Shown here: positions 7,903-15,396 of the stretch, piece by piece
Layout: each line of letters opens with the position of its first letter
Position numbering within the stretch: position 1 is the first letter of the stretch
NCBI GenBank assembly: GCA_937925635.1
Contig: CALALX010000112.1
Location: 1-30,499, forward strand
Source of the DNA: an uncultured Caulobacter sp.
GTDB taxonomy: Bacteria > Pseudomonadota > Alphaproteobacteria > Caulobacterales > Caulobacteraceae
Direction: 5' to 3'
DNA: 30,499 nt
The notes under the pieces: generated by a model
Seen by the model: only the letters and a program-made list of their open reading frames with translations
Databases searched by the model: none
Told to the model about the DNA's origin: nothing
Made by a program: the position numbers and the translations under genes

Positions 7903-9738
7903 CTACTTCCCGCGGGTCTGTCGCTTCCACAGCGCCGCGTACTCGCCGGCCTGCGCCAGCAGGTCGGCGTGGGCGCCGCGTTCGACGATGCGGCCCTTCT
8001 TCAGCACCAGAATCTCGTCAGCGTCGGCGATGGTCGACAGGCGATGGGCGACGACCAGCGTCGTGCGTCCCGCCCGGGCGCGACGCAGGGTCTGCTGAAT
8101 CGCCGCCTCCGTGCGCGAGTCCAGCGCACTGGTCGCCTCGTCCAGGATCAGCACGCGCGGATCGGCCAGCAATGCTCGGGCCAGGCCGACCCGCTGGCGC
8201 TCGCCGCCCGACAGTTTCAGCCCACGTTCGCCGACCTTGGTGGCGAGGCCCTCGGGCAGCGAGGCGATGAAGCTCGACAGCTCCGCCGCCTCCGCGGCGA
8301 CCGCGACCTCGTCCGGCGAGGCGTCCGGCCGTCCGAAGGCGATGTTGGCTTCCAGCGTGTCGTTGAACAGGGCGACGTCCTGCGGGACCAGGGCCACCGC
8401 ACCCCGCAAGGCCGAGAACCTCAGTTGGCGCAGGTCGACGCCGTCGATCGTCACCCGCCCAGCCTGGGGATCGATCATCCGCATCGCCAACCGCACCATC
8501 GTCGTCTTGCCGGCGCCGGAGGGGCCGACCAGCGCCACCGTCGTTCCCGGTCTGGCGACGAAGCTGACGTCGCTGAGCCCTTCGGACCGCGCGCCGTGCC
8601 GGAAGCTGACGCTCTCGAAGGCCACCGCGCCGCCGACACCGCCCGCCGCCGGCGGCAGGTCGGCGGCATCCGGCGCCTCGGCGACGTCCGGCGACTGCCG
8701 GCGCAGGTCGAGCATGGCCTCCATGTCGATGAAGGACTGTCGGATTTCGCGGTAGGCGAAACCGAGGATGTTCAGGGGGCCGTAGAGATTGATCAGGATC
8801 AGGATGGCGGCGGTGACGTCGCCGGGACCCAGTCGCCCGGCCGAAGCCTCGAAGCCGGCCATCACCGCCATCACCGCCAGACCCAGGCTCATGATAGCGG
8901 ACTGGCCGACGTTGAGCAGGGTCAGGCTGTTGGTCGCCTTGATCTGGGCGGCGCCATACTGGGCCAGAGCCCGGCCGTAGTCCTCGACGGCGCGGGTCTC
9001 GGCGCCGAAGGCCTTGACGGTCTCATAGTTCAGAAGGGCGTCGACGGCCCGGCCGGCGGCCTCCGCATCCGCTTCGTTCAGCGCGCGGCGATGGGCGATG
9101 CGCCAGTCGGAGATGACAAAGGTGATGACGACGTAGACCGCGACGGTGGCCACCGCGGTCAGCGCGAAACGCCAGTCATAGGCGGTCGCCAGGACGGCCG
9201 CCGCGATCACCAGCTCAACCACCGTCGGTCCCAGGTTGAAGACCAGGGCTCGCAGCAGGAAATCCATCGATCGCGCGCCCCGGTCGATCACCCGCGACAG
9301 GGAGCCGGTCCGTTTGGTCTGGTGATAGTCGATCGACAAGGACAGGGCGTGGGCGAACGTCTCGGACGCGGCGCGAGCCTGGGCGGCCTGGGCGACCGGG
9401 GTGAAGACGGTGTCGCGCAGCTGCGGCGCGGCCGCGGACAGGAAGCGGATGCCTGTCCAGCCGACGGCCAGGGCCGCGAAGGCGGCGCTGACCTGAACGG
9501 CGGCGCCCTGTCCTGCCGTTAGCCGGTTGACCGCCGCCCCGAGCAGCAGCGGGGCCATGACGCCCGCGATCTTGCCGGCCAGGGTCAGGGTCAGGGACGC
9601 CGTCAGCCGCCAGCGCAGGCCCGGCGCCCTCGACCTCAGGACCAGACCGATGAGATCGGCCAGGGCGTTGATCGGCTTGATCTTGGGCGCCTCGGCGGGG
9701 GATGGCGCGGCGCGATCACGGACGGCGTGGGCGCGCAT
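7903..9738 (-). CDS. ABC transporter, fused permease/ATPase, Atm1/HMT1 (ABCB7-like) type
   Basis: Half-transporter of 611 residues. The permease domain spans about 40-340 with six membrane segments. The ATPase domain contains Walker A GPSGAGKT (405-412), Q-loop Gln453, signature LSGGE (509-513), Walker B ILDE with catalytic Glu534, and switch His565. The cytoplasmic end of the membrane domain reads YGPLNILGFAYREIRQ (319-334), a pattern of the Atm1/HMT1 group, whose members export glutathione or metal-thiol conjugates. The start at 9738 overlaps the stop codon of the upstream lipoprotein gene by one base (TGATG), so the two are probably translated together. It ends against the RND gene with a hairpin between. 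Exporting a glutathione-metal species is likely from the family but the cargo is not shown by sequence. Confidence 0.9.
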   Translation of the reverse strand: MRAHAVRDRAAPSPAEAPKIKPINALADLIGLVLRSRAPGLRWRLTASLTLTLAGKIAGVMAPLLLGAAVNRLTAGQGAAVQVSAAFAALAVGWTGIRFLSAAAPQLRDTVFTPVAQAAQARAASETFAHALSLSIDYHQTKRTGSLSRVIDRGARSMDFLLRALVFNLGPTVVELVIAAAVLATAYDWRFALTAVATVAVYVVITFVISDWRIAHRRALNEADAEAAGRAVDALLNYETVKAFGAETRAVEDYGRALAQYGAAQIKATNSLTLLNVGQSAIMSLGLAVMAVMAGFEASAGRLGPGDVTAAILILINLYGPLNILGFAYREIRQSFIDMEAMLDLRRQSPDVAEAPDAADLPPAAGGVGGAVAFESVSFRHGARSEGLSDVSFVARPGTTVALVGPSGAGKTTMVRLAMRMIDPQAGRVTIDGVDLRQLRFSALRGAVALVPQDVALFNDTLEANIAFGRPDASPDEVAVAAEAAELSSFIASLPEGLATKVGERGLKLSGGERQRVGLARALLADPRVLILDEATSALDSRTEAAIQQTLRRARAGRTTLVVAHRLSTIADADEILVLKKGRIVERGAHADLLAQAGEYAALWKRQTRGK

Positions 9739-10532
9739 CAGCGGCGCCGGGCGACGAGCAGCGTGGTCTGGACGCCGCCGGCCGGCGTTCGCCAGTCGAT
9801 GCGCCAGCCGCCGTCGACGGGGGTCGCGCGATAGACGGCTTCTCCGAGCGGCTCCGGCCGCTGGGTCGCGGCCACCACCCGGTCCTCGCCGCCCTCCCCG
9901 GCGACCTCGAACTCATGGCTGTCGACCGTCAAGGGGCGGGCGAGCGCGATCGCGAACCGTCCGTCGTCCGTTACGGTCGAGGTTCCGCCCGCGGTGCGAT
10001 TGACGCGCAGGCCCACGTCGGCGCGCGCGGCGCCGACGCCCGAAACGACCGCGCCGCCGTCACGGTCGAAGTCGATGGCCAGGATGCGCGGCGGCCGCGA
10101 TGCGGTCGCCAGCACCCGGGCTCCGGCGCCCGCGCGCAGTTCAGCGGCCCGGCCATCGGGCGTCAGGACCAGATATCCCTCGGCGTTCACCCGGCGTTCG
10201 TCGACCTGCATGAACAGGCCGTAGAGGACCACGCCGCGCGGGATTGGCGCCGTGACCGTCCAGCGCCCCTCGGCACCGGCCTTGCCCGCGAGGGTTTCGC
10301 CTGAGGGCGTGCCGAGCATGACCTGCGCCCCCGGCGCCGCCGAGCCCGTGAGCTGCACGCCGCCCGTGTCGACTCGCGCTTCGACCACGACGGGCGCGGC
10401 CACATAGCGCGCTTCCGCCGCCACCGGCCCCTTCGGCGGCGCGACCTTCCACGGCGCGCGGGGAGCGTCTCCACACCCCGCCAATCCCAGAAGCGGCATC
10501 AGCCCCGCCAACGCGGCTGCACGAAACGTCAC
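9738..10532 (-). CDS. Lipoprotein with two Ig-like repeats, coupled to the ABC exporter
   Basis: Predicted lipoprotein of 264 residues starting at GTG 10532. A type II signal ends in the lipobox LAGC with Cys20; the next residue is Gly, so it lacks the Asp+2 inner-membrane retention signal and is probably sent to the outer membrane. Two stretches look like bacterial Ig-like repeats: about 55-98 (VQLTGSAAPGAQVML, then GRWTVTAPI) and about 158-210 (VVSGVGAARADVGLRV, then GRFAIALARPL). I do not recognise a named family. The stop overlaps the start of the Atm1-type exporter, so it may be an accessory surface or envelope protein of that transporter, though co-translation alone does not prove this. 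A GANTC site (10533-10537) lies immediately before the start. Confidence 0.75.
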   Translation of the reverse strand: MTFRAAALAGLMPLLGLAGCGDAPRAPWKVAPPKGPVAAEARYVAAPVVVEARVDTGGVQLTGSAAPGAQVMLGTPSGETLAGKAGAEGRWTVTAPIPRGVVLYGLFMQVDERRVNAEGYLVLTPDGRAAELRAGAGARVLATASRPPRILAIDFDRDGGAVVSGVGAARADVGLRVNRTAGGTSTVTDDGRFAIALARPLTVDSHEFEVAGEGGEDRVVAATQRPEPLGEAVYRATPVDGGWRIDWRTPAGGVQTTLLVARRR

Positions 10533-10585
10533 GACTCTTGAAACCCCGTCCTCAAAATCCGATCATAGCGACATCGTATTCGCAC

Positions 10586-10610
10586 GGCGCGCCCGCAAGC
10601 GCGCCTTTTT
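10586..10610 (+). terminator. Intrinsic terminator-like hairpin in the leader of the LOG gene
   Basis: GGCGCGC (10586-10592) pairs perfectly with GCGCGCC (10599-10605) around a CCGCAA loop and is followed by TTTTT (10606-10610). It meets the textbook form of a rho-independent terminator on the plus strand. No plus-strand gene lies upstream: the neighbour is transcribed away. The hairpin is therefore in the 5' leader of the LOG gene, 22 bases before its ATG. Possible roles are attenuation, the end of a short leader RNA, or blocking antisense read-through. Confidence 0.7.
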
Positions 10611-10632
10611 CGTCCCCGGAGACCTCCTGGAC

Positions 10633-11241
10633 ATGACCTTCCCGCCCGGACGCCTGGATTCCGTCTGCGTCTACTGCGGTTCGTCCAACGACGCCGACCC
10701 CGCCTTCCTGCAGTCGGCGTACGATGTCGGCGGCGAGATCGCGCGCGCCGGCTTGGCGTTCATCTACGGCGGCGGCGGTGTGGGTTTGATGGGCGCCTCG
10801 GCGCGCGGCGCGCATGACGCCCGCGGTCGGGTGCTGGGCATCATCCCGGACTTCCTGCAGGGCCGCGAGCAGCCCTTCGGCGACGTCGAGACCATCGTGG
10901 TCACCTCCATGCACGAGCGCAAGATGATGATGTTCGAGCGGGCCGACTCATTCGTCGTGCTGCCCGGCGGCATCGGCACGCTTGAGGAGATCGTCGAGCT
11001 GCTGTCCTGGCAACGCCTGGGCCTGCACGACAAGCCGGTGGTCTTCTTCAATCCGCGCGGCTTCTGGGACCCGCTGTTCGAACTGTTCCATCACACGATC
11101 CGCGAGAAGCTATCGCCCCCTGACTTCGCGCGGGCCTGGCGTGCGGTCGATCGGGTCGAGGACGTGGTGCCGGCGCTGCACGCCATGCGGGCCAGGGAGG
11201 CCACGGGGGACGTCCATCCCGACACGGCGCGCTTGACTTAG
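10633..11241 (+). CDS. LOG family (TIGR00730) phosphoribohydrolase-like protein
   Basis: Rossmann-fold protein of 202 residues of the LOG (Lonely Guy) group, which hydrolyses nucleoside 5'-monophosphates such as AMP or cytokinin riboside monophosphates to base plus ribose 5-phosphate. The hallmark motif PGGIGTLEE is at 111-119, preceded by the conserved pair Arg96-Lys97 in MHERKMMM. The N terminus VCVYCGSS (11-18) and the glycine loop YGGGGVGLMG (45-54) bind the nucleotide phosphate. Length and all signature residues fit the family. GGAGACCTCC precedes the ATG. It is divergent from the lipoprotein gene. In bacteria the physiological substrate is often uncertain; adenine salvage or removal of damaged nucleotides are alternatives to cytokinin activation. 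Confidence 0.92.
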   Translation: MTFPPGRLDSVCVYCGSSNDADPAFLQSAYDVGGEIARAGLAFIYGGGGVGLMGASARGAHDARGRVLGIIPDFLQGREQPFGDVETIVVTSMHERKMMMFERADSFVVLPGGIGTLEEIVELLSWQRLGLHDKPVVFFNPRGFWDPLFELFHHTIREKLSPPDFARAWRAVDRVEDVVPALHAMRAREATGDVHPDTARLT

Positions 11242-11303
11242 TTTTCATTAGCAACTCACTATCCCGGACAGCGTCGGACTCCCCTCCGGCGCGGGGATAG
11301 GAG
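11233..11303 (+). promoter_or_regulatory. Promoter and leader of the small secreted protein gene
   Basis: A candidate promoter begins inside the end of the LOG gene: TTGACT (11233-11238), an 18-base AT-rich spacer, then CACTAT (11257-11262). Downstream, CTATCCC (11259-11265) can pair with GGGATAG (11294-11300), which overlaps the start of the TAGGAG ribosome binding site (11298-11303). A GANTC site (GACTC) lies at 11277-11281. All of this is pattern-based; the hairpin has a 28-base loop and may not form. Confidence 0.3.
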
Positions 11304-11311
11304 ATTGATCC

Positions 11312-11614
11312 ATGCGTGTGTTCGCTTTCGCCGCGCTCGCGGCGATGGCCGTGGCGGGTTCCGCCTCGGCCGCCGGTCAGCCCCAGAACGGCTGGCTGAC
11401 CCTCAAGACCAAGACGTCCAGGGACCACATCGTCTTCGACGGCGCGGTCTGGCAGTGCAAGGTCAACGTCTGCCGGTCGGCCAAGGTGAAGGCCCTGCCG
11501 GCCGCGCGCGCCTGCCGTCGCCTGGCCGCCGAACTGGGCGAGATTACCGCCTTCGGCTATCGGGGCGAGGAATTCTCCGCCGAGGCTCTGGCCGACTGCA
11601 ACAAGGCGGGGTGA
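11312..11614 (+). CDS. Small secreted four-cysteine protein, function unknown
   Basis: Protein of 100 residues with a clear Sec signal peptide (about 1-20, ending SASA before AGQPQ), so the mature form is about 80 residues and periplasmic or secreted. The mature part has four cysteines (49, 54, 68, 96), an even number that fits two disulfide bonds, the first pair as WQCKVNVCRS. The second half is helical, with AARACRRLAAELG. The overall look resembles small exported proteins common in Caulobacterales, but I do not recognise a functional family. The ATG at 11312 is supported by TAGGAG 8 bases upstream and by the signal peptide. It probably has its own promoter and ends against the palindromic repeat. 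Confidence 0.82.
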   Translation: MRVFAFAALAAMAVAGSASAAGQPQNGWLTLKTKTSRDHIVFDGAVWQCKVNVCRSAKVKALPAARACRRLAAELGEITAFGYRGEEFSAEALADCNKAG

Positions 11615-11623
11615 TCGGCCGGA

Positions 11624-11767
11624 GACGGCTTGCGGCTGGAGCACGATTCAGCCATCAGACGGAATCGTCTGATGGCTGAATCGTGCTCTAGAATCAAAGG
11701 TGTAGAGCCTGATTCAGGGTTCAGATTGTTCCATCTGAACCCATCAGGTTTAGGGCCGGAAGCCGTC
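11624..11767. repeat. Palindromic intergenic repeat with nested hairpins
   Basis: This fills the gap between convergent stop codons. Hairpin 1 is a perfect 23-bp inverted repeat, 11639-11661 against 11666-11688, with a four-base GAAT loop. Hairpin 2 pairs CCTGAT (11708-11713) with ATCAGG (11743-11748) and GGGTTCAGAT (11717-11726) with ATCTGAACCC (11733-11742), with a three-base bulge. GACGGCTT (11624-11631) and AAGCCGTC (11760-11767) can close the whole block. Both hairpins open with a related word, GAGCACGATTCAG and GAGCCTGATTCAG, so they look like two copies of one element. Five GANTC sites occur at 11645, 11662, 11678, 11691 and 11711. It probably also terminates both genes. I believe similar GAGC-GATTC palindromes are dispersed in related genomes, but no copy elsewhere in this window shows it. 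Confidence 0.85.
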
Positions 11768-13257
11768 TACCCCCGCACCCGCGGCACCGCGTCGATCCAG
11801 CGCGCGTAGGCGGTTTCGCGCTCCTGGCTGGAAGCCGTCGGCGCCAGCGACTCGAACGCCGGTCGAGCCAAGGCCGCCTCCTCCAGCGTCTCGAAGAGTC
11901 CCGCGCCCAAGCCCGCGAACAGCGCCGCGCCCAGGGCCGTGGTCTCATGATAGTCGGCCCTCTGGACCGGCAGGCCGGTCAGGTCGGCAAGCCGCTGGCT
12001 GAACCAGGCGCTCTTCGCCATCCCGCCATCGATCCGCAGCTGCGCCCCGTCGTGAAAGGCGTGCGGCGCGTCCGCCCGCATCGCCTCGATGAGGTCGCGG
12101 GTCTGCAGGGCGCAGGCGTCGAAAGCCGCCGCCGCGATTTCCGCCCGACCGCTGTCCCGCGTCAGGCCGAAGATGCCGCCGCGCGCATCCGGGTCCCACC
12201 AGGGCGCGCCCAGGCCGGTGAAAGCCGGCACCAGCACCACGCCGTGATCAGGCCTGGCCGTTCGGGCCAGAGCCTCCGCGCCCTGGGGACCGCCAGCCAG
12301 GCCCAGGCCTTCGCCCAGCCACTGGATGGCCGCGCCGGCCACGAAGATAGAGCCTTCGAGGGCGTAGGTGGTCTCGCCGGCGATTCGGGCCGCCACGGTC
12401 GTCAGCAGGCGAGACCGGCTGAACGGCTTTTGCGCCCCGGTATTGAGCAGCATGAAGCAGCCGGTGCCGTAGGTGGCCTTCATCTCGCCGGGGTGAATGC
12501 AGCCCTGCCCCATCAGCGCCGCCTGCTGGTCGCCGGCCACGCCGCGGATCGGGATGCGCCGTCCTAGAATCGCCGGGTCGCTCTCGCCGTAGTCGCCGGC
12601 GCAGTCGAGCACCTTCGGCAACAGGCCGGCCGGCACTTCGAACAGGTCCAGCATCTCAGCCGACCATTCCTGGCGACCAATGTCGAACAGCAGGGTGCGC
12701 GAGGCGTTGGTGGCGTCAGTGGCGTGGACGGCCCCGCCGGTCAGTTTCCACACCAGCCAGCTGTCCACGGTCCCGGCCAGGAGCTCGCCGGCCTCGGCCT
12801 TCGCCCTCGCGCCGGGAATTTCACGCAGCATCCAGGCGATCTTGGTGGCCGAGAAGTAGGGATCGAGCAGCAGTCCGGTGACCTCTGTGACCCGCTCCTC
12901 GCGGCCCGCCTTCCTCATGCGCTCGCAGGCTTCGGCGGTGCGCCGATCCTGCCAGACGATAGCCGGGCCGATCGGTCGACCGCTCGCCCTGTCCCAAAGG
13001 ACGATTGTCTCGCGCTGGTTGGTGATGCCGATGGCCGCGACGTCGGCCGACCGGCCGCTCCTTTCGATCGCCTCGCGCAGGACCGCGACGCTGGCGGTCC
13101 AGATCTCCTCCGCATCGTGTTCGACCCAGCCGTCGGCGGGGTAGGCCTGGCGCAGCGGCCGACCCGCCTCGGCGAGGGCTCCGCCCTTCGAATCGAACAC
13201 GATCGCGCGGGTGCTGGTCGTTCCCTGGTCCAACGCCACGATCACCGGATCGCCCAT
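11767..13257 (-). CDS. glpK: Glycerol kinase
   Basis: FGGY-family carbohydrate kinase of 496 residues that phosphorylates glycerol to sn-glycerol 3-phosphate. The N-terminal phosphate loop is DQGTTSTRA (10-18). Also present are WQDRRTA, the ATP-side motifs YGTGCFMLLNTG and GAPWWDPDARGGIFGLTR, and the second FGGY signature region RIDGGMAKS. Length matches E. coli GlpK. The ATG at 13257 opens directly onto the first strand. It stands alone: there is no glpF, glpD or glpR gene nearby. Its stop codon lies in the outer arm of the palindromic repeat. A GANTC site (13265-13269) is just upstream of the start. Confidence 0.95.
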   Translation of the reverse strand: MGDPVIVALDQGTTSTRAIVFDSKGGALAEAGRPLRQAYPADGWVEHDAEEIWTASVAVLREAIERSGRSADVAAIGITNQRETIVLWDRASGRPIGPAIVWQDRRTAEACERMRKAGREERVTEVTGLLLDPYFSATKIAWMLREIPGARAKAEAGELLAGTVDSWLVWKLTGGAVHATDATNASRTLLFDIGRQEWSAEMLDLFEVPAGLLPKVLDCAGDYGESDPAILGRRIPIRGVAGDQQAALMGQGCIHPGEMKATYGTGCFMLLNTGAQKPFSRSRLLTTVAARIAGETTYALEGSIFVAGAAIQWLGEGLGLAGGPQGAEALARTARPDHGVVLVPAFTGLGAPWWDPDARGGIFGLTRDSGRAEIAAAAFDACALQTRDLIEAMRADAPHAFHDGAQLRIDGGMAKSAWFSQRLADLTGLPVQRADYHETTALGAALFAGLGAGLFETLEEAALARPAFESLAPTASSQERETAYARWIDAVPRVRG

Positions 13258-13357
13258 GCGTTTCGACTCCCCTCGATGCCCTGGACTGGTTTAAGCATGT
13301 TTTCACGGGGTTGGCGCAGGTTCATGCTGCGTCAGTTCCGGGGGCCGGGGACGATCC

Positions 13358-14470
13358 GTGACCGTCGACTTCAATCCGCAGACCCTGCTGCTGCTCGCCC
13401 AGAGCCGCCACCCGGCGGATCGCGAACGGCTGCTCGAGGAGATGGTCGACTATTGCGCGAAGGCCGGGCTCGACGACCTGACGGCCCCAGCCGTGCGTGA
13501 ACTGGTCTCGGCGGTCTTCATGACCCTGGTCGCCGAGGCCGAGCGCGACATCCGCCGGCGCCTGGCCGAGAAGATCGCCGCCGCCCCCTGGGCGCCGGCC
13601 GCTCTGGTCAATGTCCTGGCGCTCGACGAGATCGAGATCGCCGCGCCGGTCATTTCCGTCAGCCCGGTGCTGCAGGATCACGATCTCATCCGCCTGCTCG
13701 TCGAATCGACGCTGGATCACCAGATCGCCGTCGCCCGCCGCGGTCGCCTGAGCTCGCCGGTGATCGAGGCCATCCTCAAGCAGGAAGAGCCGGCTGTTCT
13801 CACCGCGCTGGCCGGCAACGACACCGCCGATCTGTCGCCTTCGGCCATGGACAGGCTGGTCGACCATTCGCGGCGCATCGCCGCCATGCGCTCGCCGCTG
13901 GCGCGGCACCCGCGTCTGTCGTCGGACATGGCCCAGCGGCTCTACCTCTGGGTCGGCCAGTCCCTGCGATCGGCCCTGGTCGGCCGCTTCCGCCTCGACG
14001 CCGCCGCTCTGGACGCGGAGCTGGCGCTGGCCGTGCGCGAAGCCCACGCCGCGGTCGAGGGCCTTCCGCCGGCCCAGACGCGAACCGACGGCGAGCGGGA
14101 GGCCATGGAGGCCAAGCTCGTCGAGAAACTCGACGACGGCGGCCAGCTGAAGCCCAGCTATCTGCTGCGCGCCCTGCGCGAGCGCCGGCTGAGCCTGTTC
14201 GTGGCCGCCATCGCCCGACTCGGCGGTTTCGAGAACGAGCACATCTGGCGCGCCATCAACAGCGATCGACCCGAGCTGCTGGGACTGGCCTGCGCCGCCA
14301 TCGGCGTCGATCGCGGCGCCTTCCCGACCATACTCGCCGCGGTCCGCGAGCTGAATCGCGGCCGTCCGGGCGGCGGGGACGAAGGTTCCCGTCGAGCCGG
14401 CGGCGCTTTTGGGCCCTTCGACGCCGATATTGCTGGCATGGCGTTCCGTCAGGCCGTCAAATCGGTCTGA
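13358..14470 (+). CDS. DUF2336 domain-containing protein (paralogue A), translationally coupled to nadK
   Basis: All-helical protein of 370 residues with no signal peptide or membrane segment, so cytoplasmic. I assign it to DUF2336, a family of unknown function mostly in Alphaproteobacteria. It shares an ordered set of segments with the second DUF2336 protein of the window: PVISVSPVLQDHDL (PVLNFSPAFTDDDL in B), HQIAVARRGRLS (RQVAIAKRPRIS in B), and LAGNDTADLSPSAMDRL (VCANDNATFSERTLQSAL in B). The GTG at 13358 follows a purine-rich GGGGCCGGGGA stretch; no ATG in frame is available upstream. Its stop overlaps the NAD kinase start by one base (TGATG), strong evidence for co-translation. A role in sensing or scaffolding is only a guess. 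Confidence 0.85.
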   Translation: MTVDFNPQTLLLLAQSRHPADRERLLEEMVDYCAKAGLDDLTAPAVRELVSAVFMTLVAEAERDIRRRLAEKIAAAPWAPAALVNVLALDEIEIAAPVISVSPVLQDHDLIRLLVESTLDHQIAVARRGRLSSPVIEAILKQEEPAVLTALAGNDTADLSPSAMDRLVDHSRRIAAMRSPLARHPRLSSDMAQRLYLWVGQSLRSALVGRFRLDAAALDAELALAVREAHAAVEGLPPAQTRTDGEREAMEAKLVEKLDDGGQLKPSYLLRALRERRLSLFVAAIARLGGFENEHIWRAINSDRPELLGLACAAIGVDRGAFPTILAAVRELNRGRPGGGDEGSRRAGGAFGPFDADIAGMAFRQAVKSV

Positions 14471-15249
14471 TGTTTCGAGCCGAACCCTTCACCCGCCGCC
14501 TCACCTTCCTGGCCAGCGACCGACCCGAGGCCCAGCAGGCGCGGGAGCGGCTGATCGAGCGCTATGGCGACGCCGGTCCCGACGCCCAGGTCATCGTCGC
14601 ACTCGGCGGCGACGGCTTCATGTTGGAAACCCTGCATGGCTCGCTCGGGGAGCAGAAGCCGATCTATGGCATGAACCGTGGCTCGGTCGGGTTCCTGATG
14701 AACGAATACAGCGAGGACGGCCTGCTGGAGCGCATCGCGGCCGCCGAGCGCGCCGTGATCCACCCGCTGGCCATGGTGGCCGTCGACAGCAAGCGCCGCC
14801 ACCACCGCGCCCTCGCGATCAACGAGGTCTCCCTGCTGCGTCAGACCCGCCAGACCGCGAAACTGCGCATCTCGATCGACGGCAAGGTGCGGATGGCTGA
14901 ACTGGTTTGCGACGGGGCCATGGTCGCCACGCCGGCCGGCTCGACCGCCTACAATCTGTCGGCCCACGGTCCGATCATTCCGATCGACGCCAAGGTCCTG
15001 GCCCTGACGCCGATCAGCGCCTTCCGCCCGCGCCGTTGGCGCGGCGCCCTGCTGTCGCATACGGCGCGGGTCACCTTCGAGGTGCTTGAGGCCGACAAGC
15101 GTCCGGTCAGCGCCGTGGCCGACAATGTCGAGGTCCGTGACGTTCTGGAGGTCCACGTTTCGGAGGACCGCTCGATCAGCCTGGCCATGATGTTCGACGC
15201 CGGCCGCAGCCTCGACGAGCGGGTCCTGACCGAACAGTTCAGCGGCTAG
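14470..15249 (+). CDS. nadK: NAD kinase
   Basis: ATP- or polyphosphate-dependent kinase of 259 residues that makes NADP from NAD. Conserved elements are GGDGFML (46-52, with catalytic Asp48), the following GSVGFLMN (71-78), NEVSLLR (118-124), and DGAMVATPAGSTAYNLS (148-164), which bind ATP and NAD. The length is typical of the short alphaproteobacterial form. The ATG at 14470 sits inside the stop of the DUF2336 gene (TGATG). A pair of overlapping hairpins follows the stop codon. The direct coupling to a DUF2336 protein is the unusual point, since nadK has no obligate operon partner in most bacteria. Confidence 0.94.
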   Translation: MFRAEPFTRRLTFLASDRPEAQQARERLIERYGDAGPDAQVIVALGGDGFMLETLHGSLGEQKPIYGMNRGSVGFLMNEYSEDGLLERIAAAERAVIHPLAMVAVDSKRRHHRALAINEVSLLRQTRQTAKLRISIDGKVRMAELVCDGAMVATPAGSTAYNLSAHGPIIPIDAKVLALTPISAFRPRRWRGALLSHTARVTFEVLEADKRPVSAVADNVEVRDVLEVHVSEDRSISLAMMFDAGRSLDERVLTEQFSG

Positions 15250-15300
15250 ACCGGCCACTCACGAGAAAGTTGCGCCAAGCGTCCGAATTTGCGGCGCTTC

Positions 15301-15326
15301 TGCGACTTCCGGTCGCAATCCCGGAA
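15301..15326 (+). terminator. Two mutually exclusive hairpins between nadK and the HPt gene
   Basis: Stem A pairs TGCGAC (15301-15306) with GTCGCA (15312-15317), loop TTCCG. Stem B pairs TTCCGG (15307-15312) with CCGGAA (15321-15326), using the loop and one base of stem A, so only one can form at a time. Either may end nadK transcription; no T tract follows. They could also be part of the HPt leader. Confidence 0.35.
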
Positions 15327-15396
15327 ACGTGCGTCTCACCCGTTGTTAACGACAGCGGGGATAGGCTGTGGATGTAAACGCCATCAGGAGGCGCGC

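Noticed and set aside
11233..11262. Fur box before the small secreted protein gene
   Set aside because: Best alignment gives only 9 of 14 matches in an AT-rich stretch, which is not above chance expectation there.
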